A DNA stretch of 64,000 bases, taken from positions 15,805,639-15,869,638 of the forward strand of contig CM054062.1 in the NCBI GenBank assembly GCA_028641055.1, written 5' to 3'. Each line of letters opens with the position of its first letter. Position 1 is the stretch's first letter. Below are positions 19,169-27,660 of this stretch, one piece after another. This DNA comes from Alopecurus myosuroides (Eukaryota > Streptophyta > Magnoliopsida > Poales > Poaceae). A program made the position numbers and the translations under genes. Under the pieces are notes generated by a model. The model was not told where the DNA came from and made no database searches. It worked only from the letters and a program-made list of their open reading frames with translations.

Positions 19169-19687
19169 TCAGGCGACACATGAGTTGAGGCCCAGGCATC
19201 CCATCAGCAAGCTCCTCCTCTTCCGCCTCGGGCGGTGGGAGACGAGCTCCGGCGGGGGCACCTGGTACAGGTCCTCGTCCACCGGCCGCACCACCCTGGA
19301 CGCGGAGGCACCTCTGCCCTTGATCGCGGCGGGGCGCGCCAAGCCGCCTGCAGACTCCGACGCCCTAATGCCGCGCCGGCCGCTTCCCTTCTCGCCCTCG
19401 GCCGGCCTCCTCGTCTTCCTGGGCGTCTGTCTGCGCGGAGGCGGCGAGTACTTGAACCACACGTCGCTGCAGGCCTCCGGCTCCGGCTCCAGCTCCGGGG
19501 CGTAGTAGCACTCGGCGGCGGGCGGCTCGTCGTAGGGGTGGTAGCAGTAGTTCCACTCCCCGAACGCCGGCACCTGCCTCCTCCTCGCCTTCTGCGGAAC
19601 CAAAACGACAAGCAAAAGAGTTAAACCATACTGCGATTCTTTCTTCTATGGATGATTCACACACACAGACAGACGCACTACCTCCAT
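19169..19687 (-). CDS. Small RIN4/NOI-like (AvrRpt2-cleavage-domain) protein
   Basis: Two exons on the minus strand. Exon 1 is only ATG GAG (19687-19682), followed by a gtagtg donor. The intron is 19681-19592, ending in ttccgcag. Exon 2 runs from AAGGCG at 19591 to a TGA at 19171-19169, giving about 142 residues. The start of exon 2 (KARRRQVPAFGEWNY) carries the VPxFGxW core of the NOI/AvrRpt2-cleavage motif. A Pro/Arg/Lys-rich middle (YSPPPRRQTPRKTRRP) and a conserved-looking tail (VDEDLYQVPPPELVSHRPRR, then MGCLGLNSC) follow. RIN4-family proteins sit at the plasma membrane via C-terminal cysteine acylation and take part in immune signalling; the two tail cysteines would allow that here, but this is inference. 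A TATA box lies 162 bp upstream. The frame is intact. This is the only convincing host gene in the window. Confidence 0.78.
19592..19681 (-). other. Phase-0 intron of the RIN4-like gene
   Basis: 90 bp on the minus strand, starting gtagtgcg and ending gttccgcag. Removing it joins a two-codon first exon to the NOI-motif exon in frame. The alternative, a start within the intron (MLVVLVPQ from 19615), reads through the acceptor and is less likely because it would place intron-like sequence in the protein. Confidence 0.7.
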
Positions 19688-19848
19688 TCGGTTTTACACA
19701 AACACCACAGGGGCAGGAAGAGACAGAATGCGGTGGAGAAGAAGAGAAGCAAGCAGCTGGGGTCAGCCGAGTACTTTAGCTAGTGGAGATGGAGATAGCT
19801 AAACAGAATGGAATGTGAGCTTTCCAATGGCTGGGCGCCATACGCCTG

Positions 19849-19856
19849 CTTTTATA
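19849..19856 (-). promoter_or_regulatory. TATA box of the RIN4-like gene
   Basis: TATAAAAG on the minus strand, in the context gctataaaagcagg, about 162 bp before the ATG at 19687. No second TATA-like word lies closer, which supports this as the core promoter. Confidence 0.65.
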
Positions 19857-19879
19857 GCGGGAACGGGAGCATCAATGCC

Positions 19880-20205
19880 GCACCGATCGGAACGGCCTCG
19901 CGACCGACCGGCGATGTCGAAACAGGGAGGGGCAGCCAGCCATGGAAAGGCCCTTTTTCCGCGGCGCAGTAGATAACTGTGGCCTGCGGCAGGCTAGCCT
20001 CGGTAGGCTGGGACGAGACAGTGGACGCAGTGGTCCTGGTAAGGTTTGACGAGCAAGCTTTTGCTTTTACTACGCACGATGGAGGCCCTGTTTCCTCGCT
20101 GCACGTCGCAGCGGCTTCTTGCTGACTTGCAGCCATCTTGTCTTGCTCTTGTTATTTTTGCATCATTGCGCGCGGGCTGACGACGAATTGAAATACACAT
20201 TCCAA
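19880..20205. repeat. Copy B: upstream region of the RIN4-like gene
   Basis: Direct-repeat partner of 16135-16435, in the same orientation and about 3.7 kb away. It lies immediately upstream of the TATA box of the RIN4-like gene, so it is probably promoter-proximal DNA preserved in both copies. By eye, several indels separate the copies, including an insertion of about 35 bp (gcctgcggcaggctagcctc and onward) in copy B. Confidence 0.85.
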
Positions 20206-21968
20206 CTCTGCGCTACTGCTGACTGCTATATGTGTAAAAAATTCTACATCTAGTGCATGGTTGGCTTCTCCAAGCAAAAAACAGAGAAAAATGTATACAT
20301 AATACCGTGCTTTAGTAACAAAGTTGCACAAAAAATAGAAATCGGCTAGCCCTAATTTTTGTCTAATAAGTTGCATCTAGCCCAAAACATTGATTCTATA
20401 TTAATGCTAGAATATTAAGAATTGTTCTTCAAGTACAATTGTTGTTCCATAGTCGGAAAGTTAAAATGGAGCCGAGCTACATATAGCTCGGTACTACAAA
20501 ATAAAATTGAATACGTATTTTTCTTCATAAAGAAATCAAAATAAATTCCCACGTGGTAACAAATTTCAATCAAAGATATTTGTTATATTTTTGTTTGGAC
20601 AACAAAGATAATTTACGGATCCGTATCTATGAACGCACGCAGACTAAAAAAATTATAATCTTGCCACATTTATCATTTTGTATAGCGTAAAATGATAAGA
20701 ACTTTCACTTAAAAATTTACACGGTTATAGATCTCGACTCTATCTACATCTAAGATTTTCTACAAATATTTTAAATCACCAAAAAGAAAATTCTTAACTG
20801 GGCTACATATAGTTTGACCTCCAAAATGCCGCACGCGTACCATAGTCCACTGTCATGTTGTGTTGTATTTTCTAAAGTTGTCATCTAATTAAATTACATA
20901 GTATACAAATACGATACAATGGTCTTGGACCCACATGTACGATATCGTTAGGCTCCTAATCGACATTCTCCGCTAGCTGCAACTTATTAGACAAATAACT
21001 GGGGCTAACTGCAAAAGATGTTTCACTTTTGTGTTATGTGCAACTTTGCTACCAAGGCATGGTGTAGTGTGCAATTTTCTCAGCAAAAACACAAACAAAA
21101 GATGAGAGAGGAATCTTTATTTAACACTCCTTAAAAATGCGATTATCTATTTGGCCATAAAAAATATCTTCCTATTGGCACTTGATCTATATTTCTTTCC
21201 TAATATTACACTCTAGTTTATTTAGTAAAGGTGGTCATGAAACACCTCTGCATGAAACTTCTTTTTAAAGTTGCTCACCAAGTGAAACATATGTTCTCTA
21301 TGTTCTGCCATGGGGAACACGTCGTTTTATCCCTCTCGTCACTCCCTGGTCAGCACTAGTGCAAATAGCTAAAAAATTTGGTGATCATATGGCATGTCTA
21401 AGCAATTGCGTGAACCTGATCTAGTTCTCATTAGTTTCAGATGAAAATGAAGGGGCAACTTAAATTCATCCATATTGGGATATGTGAAACCGACGGTCAT
21501 TGGAGGGTTCCTTATCATACTCTACGTTTGGGGCATGATCCTCCTCATGCAAATCCACTCCATCCTCTACTTCACGCTCACCCCACAGAAAACTAGAAAT
21601 TTTCCCTCTTTTTATCAGAATAAATTATACTTGGAGGTGCAGGTTCTTTCTCCAAATGCACTCAAATTGCAACCGGTCATTCTTTTTTCTCAGATCCGGA
21701 GTGGAGCAAATCCGGTTGAGAATTCGGATGTGTATATATAAAACAATTTATTCGAATTGACCGGTTACAATTTTAATGGTGACGGATTGTTTTCTTGACA
21801 ACATTGACGGGGTGTCCATGGAGTAATTTGGATTGGAAACTCGGTTTCGTCTTTATCTTTTGTGTATGAGGATATGAATGGAGTTTTTTTTTAATCTCAT
21901 ATTTGGTGGCGTGATTGATATGCATTGTGTCCATGTCATGATTTTTTTCTACACTAGCTATGAACAAC
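20206..21968. other. AT-rich intergenic stretch
   Basis: No coding region, terminal repeat or RNA gene recognised. A few open stretches of about 90 codons have no motif. It contains several runs of A and T and a CACGTGG-type word near 20550. Confidence 0.5.
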
Positions 21969-21970
21969 TA

Positions 21971-22031
21971 CTCCCTCCGATCTATCAAAAATATCGCTCA
22001 TTGAACGACACTTTTTATGGATCGGAGGGAG
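21971..22031. mobile_element. Very short Stowaway-like element (61 bp)
   Basis: The ends ctccctccgatc and gatcggagggag are perfect inverted repeats with TA on both sides (21969-21970 and 22032-22033). The inner arms tatcgctcattg and caatgagcgata do not pair fully, leaving a small hairpin. It is a deletion derivative. Confidence 0.85.
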
Positions 22032-22189
22032 TAGCAAATTGTGTCCAAGTCAATGGTGTGCTCATCATTTTGATCTACCGTGGCGCATTCTACTCTTGTA
22101 CGAACCTACATACAGGGACATTTGAGACATACTACTTGTATGTCTTATCTACAGCAATTATGTTTAAATTGTTGCGAGAATTGTGATGA

Positions 22190-22352
22190 TTTTCTAGAGA
22201 CGAGCGGTGAGACGCTAATTCCACACCGGAAGTGAAGGAGAAAGCTGTGTTCTTTGTGGCCGGAGAGGAGAAATAAATCTCTCTCTGCTTGGGCGGTGCA
22301 GGGCCAAAACAGTCTATCATTTATGGTCTAGGCAGTCCCGGCTAACCGGAAA
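22190..22352. repeat. Copy 2 of the duplicated segment, left part
   Basis: Matches 18200-18360 of copy 1 (agtgaaggagaaagctgt; ggagaggagaaa; tatcatttatggtc; cccggctaac). It is cut at a TA by the mariner element. The continuation is at 26651. Confidence 0.82.
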
Positions 22353-22849
22353 TACTCCCTCCGTCCAGGTTTACCAGGCCCCTAACAAAAATCTCTGCGA
22401 CCAAGGCCCAATTTGACTGGCTGTTAGTCTAACCAATCCGCGGTAAATAATCGTCCTTAGCGCAGTAATTTTCGGCATGCAGTGCGTCTCCTCGGTTGAG
22501 AGGAAAAACCGGATAGTAACCCGCTAATTTTGCTCTGCATGCCTTCGACAGTTCTCTTTCCCCCGTCTCTCCCTTCTTCCCCGCGCAGATGAAATTTTTC
22601 CGTCGAAATTTTTTCCCCCGTCTCTCATATATGTACACTGTAGATTGTTCATCATAGAATCATAGGATCACAGTGTAATTTTTCATCATAGGATCACAGT
22701 GGAATTGTTTATGTGATTTCATCATAGGACCACTGTTATATAAATTCATCTATAGGATCACAGTGGAGTTTATCATAGGATTACAGTGGAGTTCATAGAT
22801 ACTTAGATCAGTGTTTACGTCATTTTTTTGTATGCAAAACTTTTGTAGA

Positions 22850-23300
22850 TCATGGAAATTTAGATCACTGTTTTATTTAGTTCATAGAAATTTAGATTGT
22901 TTAGATAGTTCATTGTTAGCTCGTTTAGATCACTGTTTTTATTTAGATCACAGTACACTTTTTAATTGTTTAGATCACTGTTTAGATCATTGTTTAGATC
23001 ACTGTTTAGATCATTGTTTAGATCATTGTTTAGATCACTGTTTAGATCACTGTTTAGATCATTGTTAAATTTTTTAGATCACTGTTTTATTTAGTTCATA
23101 GAAATTTAGCTTGTTTAAATAGTTCATTGTTACCTCGTTTAGATCACACTACAATTTGCACTATGTTTAGATCACTGTTTTTATTTAGAACACTGTTTAG
23201 ATCATTGTTTAATTTTTTAGATCACTGTTTTATTTAGATCACAGTACACTTTGCACTATGTGATTTGATTTTAGATCACTATTTAATTTAGATCATTGTT
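22850..23300 (+). repeat. Minisatellite of tttagatcactgt units in the mariner 5' region
   Basis: Units near tgtttagatcactg (12-14 bp) occur in near-perfect tandem at about 22970-23065, with looser copies from 22670 (ataggatcacagtg, the other orientation) to 23300. The array is AT-rich, lies between the left terminal repeat and the transposase exons, and opens chance frames reading LDHCLDHC. Confidence 0.9.
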
Positions 23301-23504
23301 ATGTTTTGTATTGTGAACTTTTGCACCATGTGATTTGAATTTTGTTGACATGTAGATTTGCGTACGAGACAAGAAGTACACCGAACTGAACAATCTTCTA
23401 CTCGGGATAGAGGGTTTGATTTGAGTATGATTCGTAATATCTGATCACTTTTTCACTCCTTTTGCACTTTAGACACCTAACACTCTGTATTTTTCTGTTT
23501 TTAG

Positions 23505-25479
23505 ATGTACCACCTAGTGAGAGTCCGTTGATTCTAGGGTACCGTGGAGTTGGATATAACCCTAAGTTCGAGAATGCGGATGAGTACCCTCCGAGGCAAA
23601 CACCCGTTCCAGCAAATCGTTCAAAGACAATAGATTTGAGTAAGTTTCTGCAGCTCTTGTATGTAATTTTGTGCCGTGGCAGAAATTTCTCAAGTTTTAG
23701 GTTCCACGGCAGAGAATTGTACTCATTTTTCTGCCACGGCAGAGAATTGTACTCATTTTTCTGCCACGGCAGAGAATTGTACTCATTTTTCTGCCACGGC
23801 AGAGAATTGTGCTCATATTGCTGCCGCGGCAGAGAATTGTACTTAAATTATTGCCTCACTAACCAGCTTTTTGGTTCGGTTACATGTGTGCAGATGATCT
23901 AGTTAACAAACGTGTACGAAAGTATTACACGACCGAGGAGAAACGCCAAATCTACCAATGGATAATGCAACGCAATGGAACGTCCTCAACAATGAAACGT
24001 GGAGTTACGGCCGAGGTTGCTGCTTTGGCTAACTGCCCAAGAAGGGTGGTGACAAGAATTTGGAGGCAGGGAATTAACGGAGGTGGTATCAATAGTGTGA
24101 AGTGCAGAAAGATGGGGAAGGTTGGTAGAAAGAAGATCATGCTGGACATAGAAGCAATGGAAGCAGTCCCTACTACCGAACGCACCACTATACGCCAACT
24201 AGCAGAAGCTATAAACATGCCGAAATCTACTGTTTTTCAGAGGTACAATTATTATTTGTTGTTGCATTCTTTCTTTTGTGTAAATATGGAATTTTAGTTC
24301 TAACTAACCAAAACATTTTCCATGCGCTTGTGTAGGTTAAAAGAGCGGGAAATCAGAAGGGTGACAAGTGATGTGAAACCCATGTTGACAAAAGAGAACC
24401 AAAAGCAACGTTTGGTGTATGCTATACATCAAGTTGAGCCTTCTACCTTTGATGATGTCCCCACAATGAAGGCAGGTTTCAATGTTTGCCATTACGATGA
24501 GAAGTGGTTCTATAGAATTAGGAGGACTGAAAATGTATATCTGAGCAACAGGGAGGAAGCCCCCAAAAGGGAGACAAAGAACAAAGGTCATATTCAGAAA
24601 ATTATGTTTGTTTCCGTGATGGCAAGACCTAGATATGATGCCCAAGGTAATTGTACGTTCGATGGGAAGATAGGCGTTTGGGCTTATGTTGAGTGGGTTC
24701 AAGCACAGAAGAGAAGTCCTAATAGGTATGTCTGGTTTACTTATTCTACATTCAGAACATTATGGTTGTTTATATTTTTTGTTTAATTGTATAAATTCAT
24801 TTGTTTCCAATAGGGAAAAGGGAGAATGGGAGCTCAAACCTTGCAACGAAGTTGACAAGGCCAAAAGTAGAGAGTACCTTGTGAAATTTGTTCTTCCTGC
24901 AATCAAGGCCAAGTGGCCGGCTAGTGACAGGAACAAAACTATTTTCATTCAGCAAGACAACGCAAGAACTCATATTCAGCCCGATGACCCAATATTTGTT
25001 AGTGAAGCTGCAAAGGGTGGGTGGAACATTCGGATGGTGTATCAACCTCCCAACTCACCTGACTGCAATGTTCTAGATCTTGGTTGGTTTGCTTCAATCC
25101 AATCTCTTTTCCAAAAGAAAATGCCAAAAACTCTAGCGGAAATACTTTCTAAGGTTAATACCTCTTTAGCGGAATATCCACATGAAAAACTCAATAGGTA
25201 CGTGACAATACACATTATATCATTCGTAAGATTTTAGAGAATTGGGAAATTGACTTATTGATACCATGTGCTAGGATTTTCTTGAGCCACCAAGCATGCA
25301 TGAGGGAGATTATCAAGAAGAAGGGTTCGATACATTATGACGTACCTCACTTGAAGAAGCAAGCGCTTGAGAGACAAGGGAAGTTGCCAATACGTTTAGT
25401 AGTTGAGAAGGAACTACTTGAAGATGCATTTGCGTGGCTAAACGCCAACTATCCTATTGTCATAGAAGACAATATTTAA
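23505..25479 (+). CDS. Mariner transposase (DD39D), five visible exons
   Basis: Exons joined by GT-AG introns with matching phases: 23505-23639, 23894-24242, 24336-24725, 24814-25197 and 25275-25479 (TAA). The spliced frame is open for about 486 residues. Exon 2 starts NDLVNKRVRKYYTTEEKRQI and carries the helix-turn-helix DNA-binding region (EVAALANCPRRVVTRIWRQG and IRQLAEAINMPKSTVFQR). The catalytic triad is in HYDEKWFY (exon 3), IQQDNARTH and SPDCNVLD (exon 4), with 39 residues between the second and third Asp, which is the plant mariner DD39D signature. No ATG is present in exon 1 as drawn, so a further 5' exon is likely missing from this model. No stop or frameshift was seen. The product would cut at the terminal repeats and insert at TA, and could mobilise Stowaway MITEs. 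Confidence 0.88.
23660..23850 (+). repeat. 30-bp minisatellite in the first transposase intron
   Basis: About five copies of a 30-bp unit containing ctgccacggcagagaattgt, the last ones drifting to ctgccgcggcag. Each unit holds the near-palindrome tgccacggca. The related palindrome ctgccgcggcag also appears in the subterminal region of the CACTA element at about 13096 and 13122. Confidence 0.9.
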
Positions 25480-25687
25480 ATTATGAGTTGTATTCGGACA
25501 TTGGACCAAAATTTATATCATGTGAACGTTATTCTTGAGCCACAAACAATTGCATTCCAAATACTATTTTAAATCACATCCAAACAATCTTCCATTACAT
25601 AGCATCAAACATGATAGTTCTTGCACTCACATCCGAATAAACTGAAATATATGAAAACTCATAACACCTTTCATCGGTGGCTTCTTC

Positions 25688-26224
25688 CTAGAGTTGAGTC
25701 TCAGGGACTTCTTCATTCTTGTTTTCATCGGTGGCAACGACAAATGATGACGGGTAGCGATGGCAGCTTACACACACACCTTTCTTGGTAATACCGTCAG
25801 TGGTGGCACAATCGGCGCACCAAAATTTGTCGTTCAACAAAGGCATCTCACACTCTAAGCAACGACAAAGGTCAAGTGGAACCGGCAGCCTACACCCTGG
25901 GCAAAGGAACTTAACGATGTCACCTTCGACACCACACTGACCACATACCGGAGGAGTGACGCATCCACGGCAGCTAGACATGTAGCTGAACAAAGGATTC
26001 ACGCGATCAGCGCCGATCTTCAGGATGAACTGAAGATGAGCGGACATTTTCTCGGTTCTCCATTTCAGATTTTTCCTAGCCACTTCATCGCCATCTTCAA
26101 CCTCCTCCCTGCCCCTTTTCTTCTTGTCATCGCTCGCTGCTCCCGCGGCGCCAAGATCTTCCACCTTCACAGCTTTCTTGCCATCTTCCTCAAGAATTGG
26201 CTGCACGGATCGGTCCGCGTCCAT
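25688..26224 (-). CDS. Cys-rich, zinc-ribbon-like protein encoded inside the mariner element
   Basis: An intact minus-strand ORF of 178 residues (ATG at 26222-26224, TAG at 25688-25690), convergent with the transposase gene, with 208 bp between the two stops. The N-terminus is acidic with a basic cluster (DDKKKRGREE) that could be a nuclear localisation signal. The C-terminal half holds 15 cysteines, mostly in CxxC pairs: SCRGC, CGQC, CPGC, CRCLEC, CADC and CVSC, suggesting several bound zinc ions. A TATA-like box lies about 55 bp upstream. I recognise no named family. It could be a second mariner protein or a captured host gene. Plant mariner elements are generally described with a transposase gene only. 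Confidence 0.75.
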   Translation of the reverse strand: MDADRSVQPILEEDGKKAVKVEDLGAAGAASDDKKKRGREEVEDGDEVARKNLKWRTEKMSAHLQFILKIGADRVNPLFSYMSSCRGCVTPPVCGQCGVEGDIVKFLCPGCRLPVPLDLCRCLECEMPLLNDKFWCADCATTDGITKKGVCVSCHRYPSSFVVATDENKNEEVPETQL

Positions 26225-26277
26225 GCCTGACAGTGAGCTTTGCTTGAACTGGTACGTGGTGCTCTACAAAGCTTGTT

Positions 26278-26287
26278 CTATATATAG
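26278..26287 (-). promoter_or_regulatory. TATA-like box of the Cys-rich ORF
   Basis: On the minus strand, gctatatatagaac lies about 55 bp before the ATG at 26224. This position fits a plant core promoter and supports the ORF being transcribed. Confidence 0.55.
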
Positions 26288-26304
26288 CTAACCAAAGAGC
26301 CTAA

Positions 26305-26386
26305 CGCATGCGAACCAGAACCAAAACGCGTACAAAAACGCGTACGCATGCGAACCCACCAGCTAACCAAAACGCGTACGCATGCA
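26305..26386. repeat. Direct repeats of acgcgtacgcatgc near the right mariner end
   Basis: aaaacgcgtac occurs three times (about 26323, 26335, 26370) and acgcatgcgaacc / acgcatgcacaa flank them. The block sits upstream of the Cys-rich ORF and about 270-340 bp inside the right terminal repeat, so it could be promoter elements or subterminal binding sites. Confidence 0.7.
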
Positions 26387-26652
26387 CAAGGAGCGGAAGG
26401 GCAGGTGATCGCATGCAAAATGAGTGGAGGACAAAACTTGCCAGGTTTCACACCACATGCAAGGGCCCAACCAATTTCTGTTTCACACTGCATGCAAGGA
26501 TACAAAGGAAAGGAGCTCACGTATACATGCGCTGTCACAATTAATAACATCACGCGTTTTGAGGATATTAATTTTTTCGGGCCTTATTTGCACTTCATTC
26601 CTGGACAAATAGAATTTCATTAGGGGCCTGGTAAACCTGGACGGAGGGAGTA

Positions 26653-26750
26653 GCTAGTGGCCCGGTCAGCGGCGTCCGGCCGCGTGCACAAGGGGAGCCA
26701 GGTTTGCCCACATTGTCATGCCGCGGTACAGTGCGTGCGTACGTATGGTA
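26653..26750. repeat. Copy 2 of the duplicated segment, middle part
   Basis: Matches copy 1 from 18363 (gctagtggcccggtcag; ggccgcgtgcacaagg; cagtgcgtgcgtacgta). It is bounded by the mariner element on the left and the Copia 5' LTR on the right. Confidence 0.82.
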
Positions 26751-27660
26751 TGTTGGAATTTTGTATGGGCTATGTATATGGGCTCACATGTCTAGCCCAC
26801 TAAGCCCACTAAAATCCTGAAATTGTCATGGCCCATTCATGAATAATAAGTGGAGTGAGTGGGACTAAAGTTTAGTCCCACATTGCTAGTTTGGAGAGAG
26901 TGGGAGCACCTTATAAGGTGAGCCATTCTAGCTCATGTATGAGTAGGTAAGGCAAGAGGAGAGGTGTGCCACACGCGCGCTCCTCCTCCTCCGCCGCCCG
27001 CCTCGCCACGCCTCGCCTCGCCTCGTCACGACGCGCCGCGGGTTGCGGGAATGAGCCGAGCCGAGAGCGTTTATTTTGTCGATTGGGAAAACTTAATGAG
27101 TCATTAATTTGGTAATTATCTCCCAGCCCGCATATAAATACGCGCATACGGTAAACCCTAGCCGTCAAAGCACTGCGCCGCCAATCAAGTCTTCTCACCA
27201 CCGTTCCAAAGCACTGCGCCGCCAATCAAGTCTTCTCCATCCCTCCTTCCGGCGTGCACCGCGAGAAGGGACAGCAGGCCTCCGGAACCCCGCCTCTTGT
27301 GATCCTGTACGGGAGAGGGGCGATCAGGTTTTTGGGGAGCGCACTCGCGCGACTGCTGACGACGACGACTTCCCCGACGACGACTTCTTCCCCGACCTCG
27401 GCAACCTCTTCATCAACGACATGGCCGACACTGGGGACAACAACAACGGCGGTGCCGCTACCGCTCCATCGTACGTATCTCTCTTTCATCTGTATGAGAT
27501 GTTACTGCAATTCGTATGTCTAGTACTTGCAATAGATTGTATCAATCTGTCTACTGTGCTAGATTTAGACGTTTGCATAATTACTGTATTTGCTACTGTC
27601 GCAATTCATCTACTGCTATTTCGAATTAAATCATGTGCTAAATTGCTAATATATTCAACA
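26751..27660 (+). repeat. Copia 5' LTR (910 bp)
   Basis: Compared with the 3' LTR it lacks about 80 bp after ggtaatta (replaced by a short tctcccag filler) and carries a tandem copy of aaagcactgcgccgccaatc plus adjacent bases at about 27167-27230. The polyprotein ATG lies inside this LTR at 27421. Confidence 0.93.

Larger units (their letters stand above)
22355..26650 (+). mobile_element. Complete mariner-like element (4296 bp), potentially autonomous
   Basis: Perfect terminal inverted repeats of 31 bp begin ctccctccgtccaggtttac at 22355 and end as the complement at 26650, flanked by TA (22353-22354 and 26651-26652). The same ctccctccgt start links it to the Stowaway MITEs in this window. 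Inside are a five-exon DD39D transposase frame on the plus strand and a convergent Cys-rich ORF on the minus strand. The paralogous copy 1 at 18361-18362 shows the unoccupied TA site. Confidence 0.93.

Noticed and set aside
22811..23068. Open frame encoding repeated LDHC units
   Set aside because: It is the translation of the tttagatcactgt minisatellite. The frame depends on repeat length and has no gene context.
23660..23850. Regular repeats with palindromes that look like a CRISPR array
   Set aside because: The units are directly contiguous with no unique spacers, lie in an intron of a plant transposon gene, and no cas-like gene is present.
27109..27420. Extension of the Copia frame upstream of the ATG at 27421
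   Set aside because: The frame is open but lies in the LTR upstream of the likely transcript start and downstream repeats. The ATG at 27421 gives the more usual gag start.
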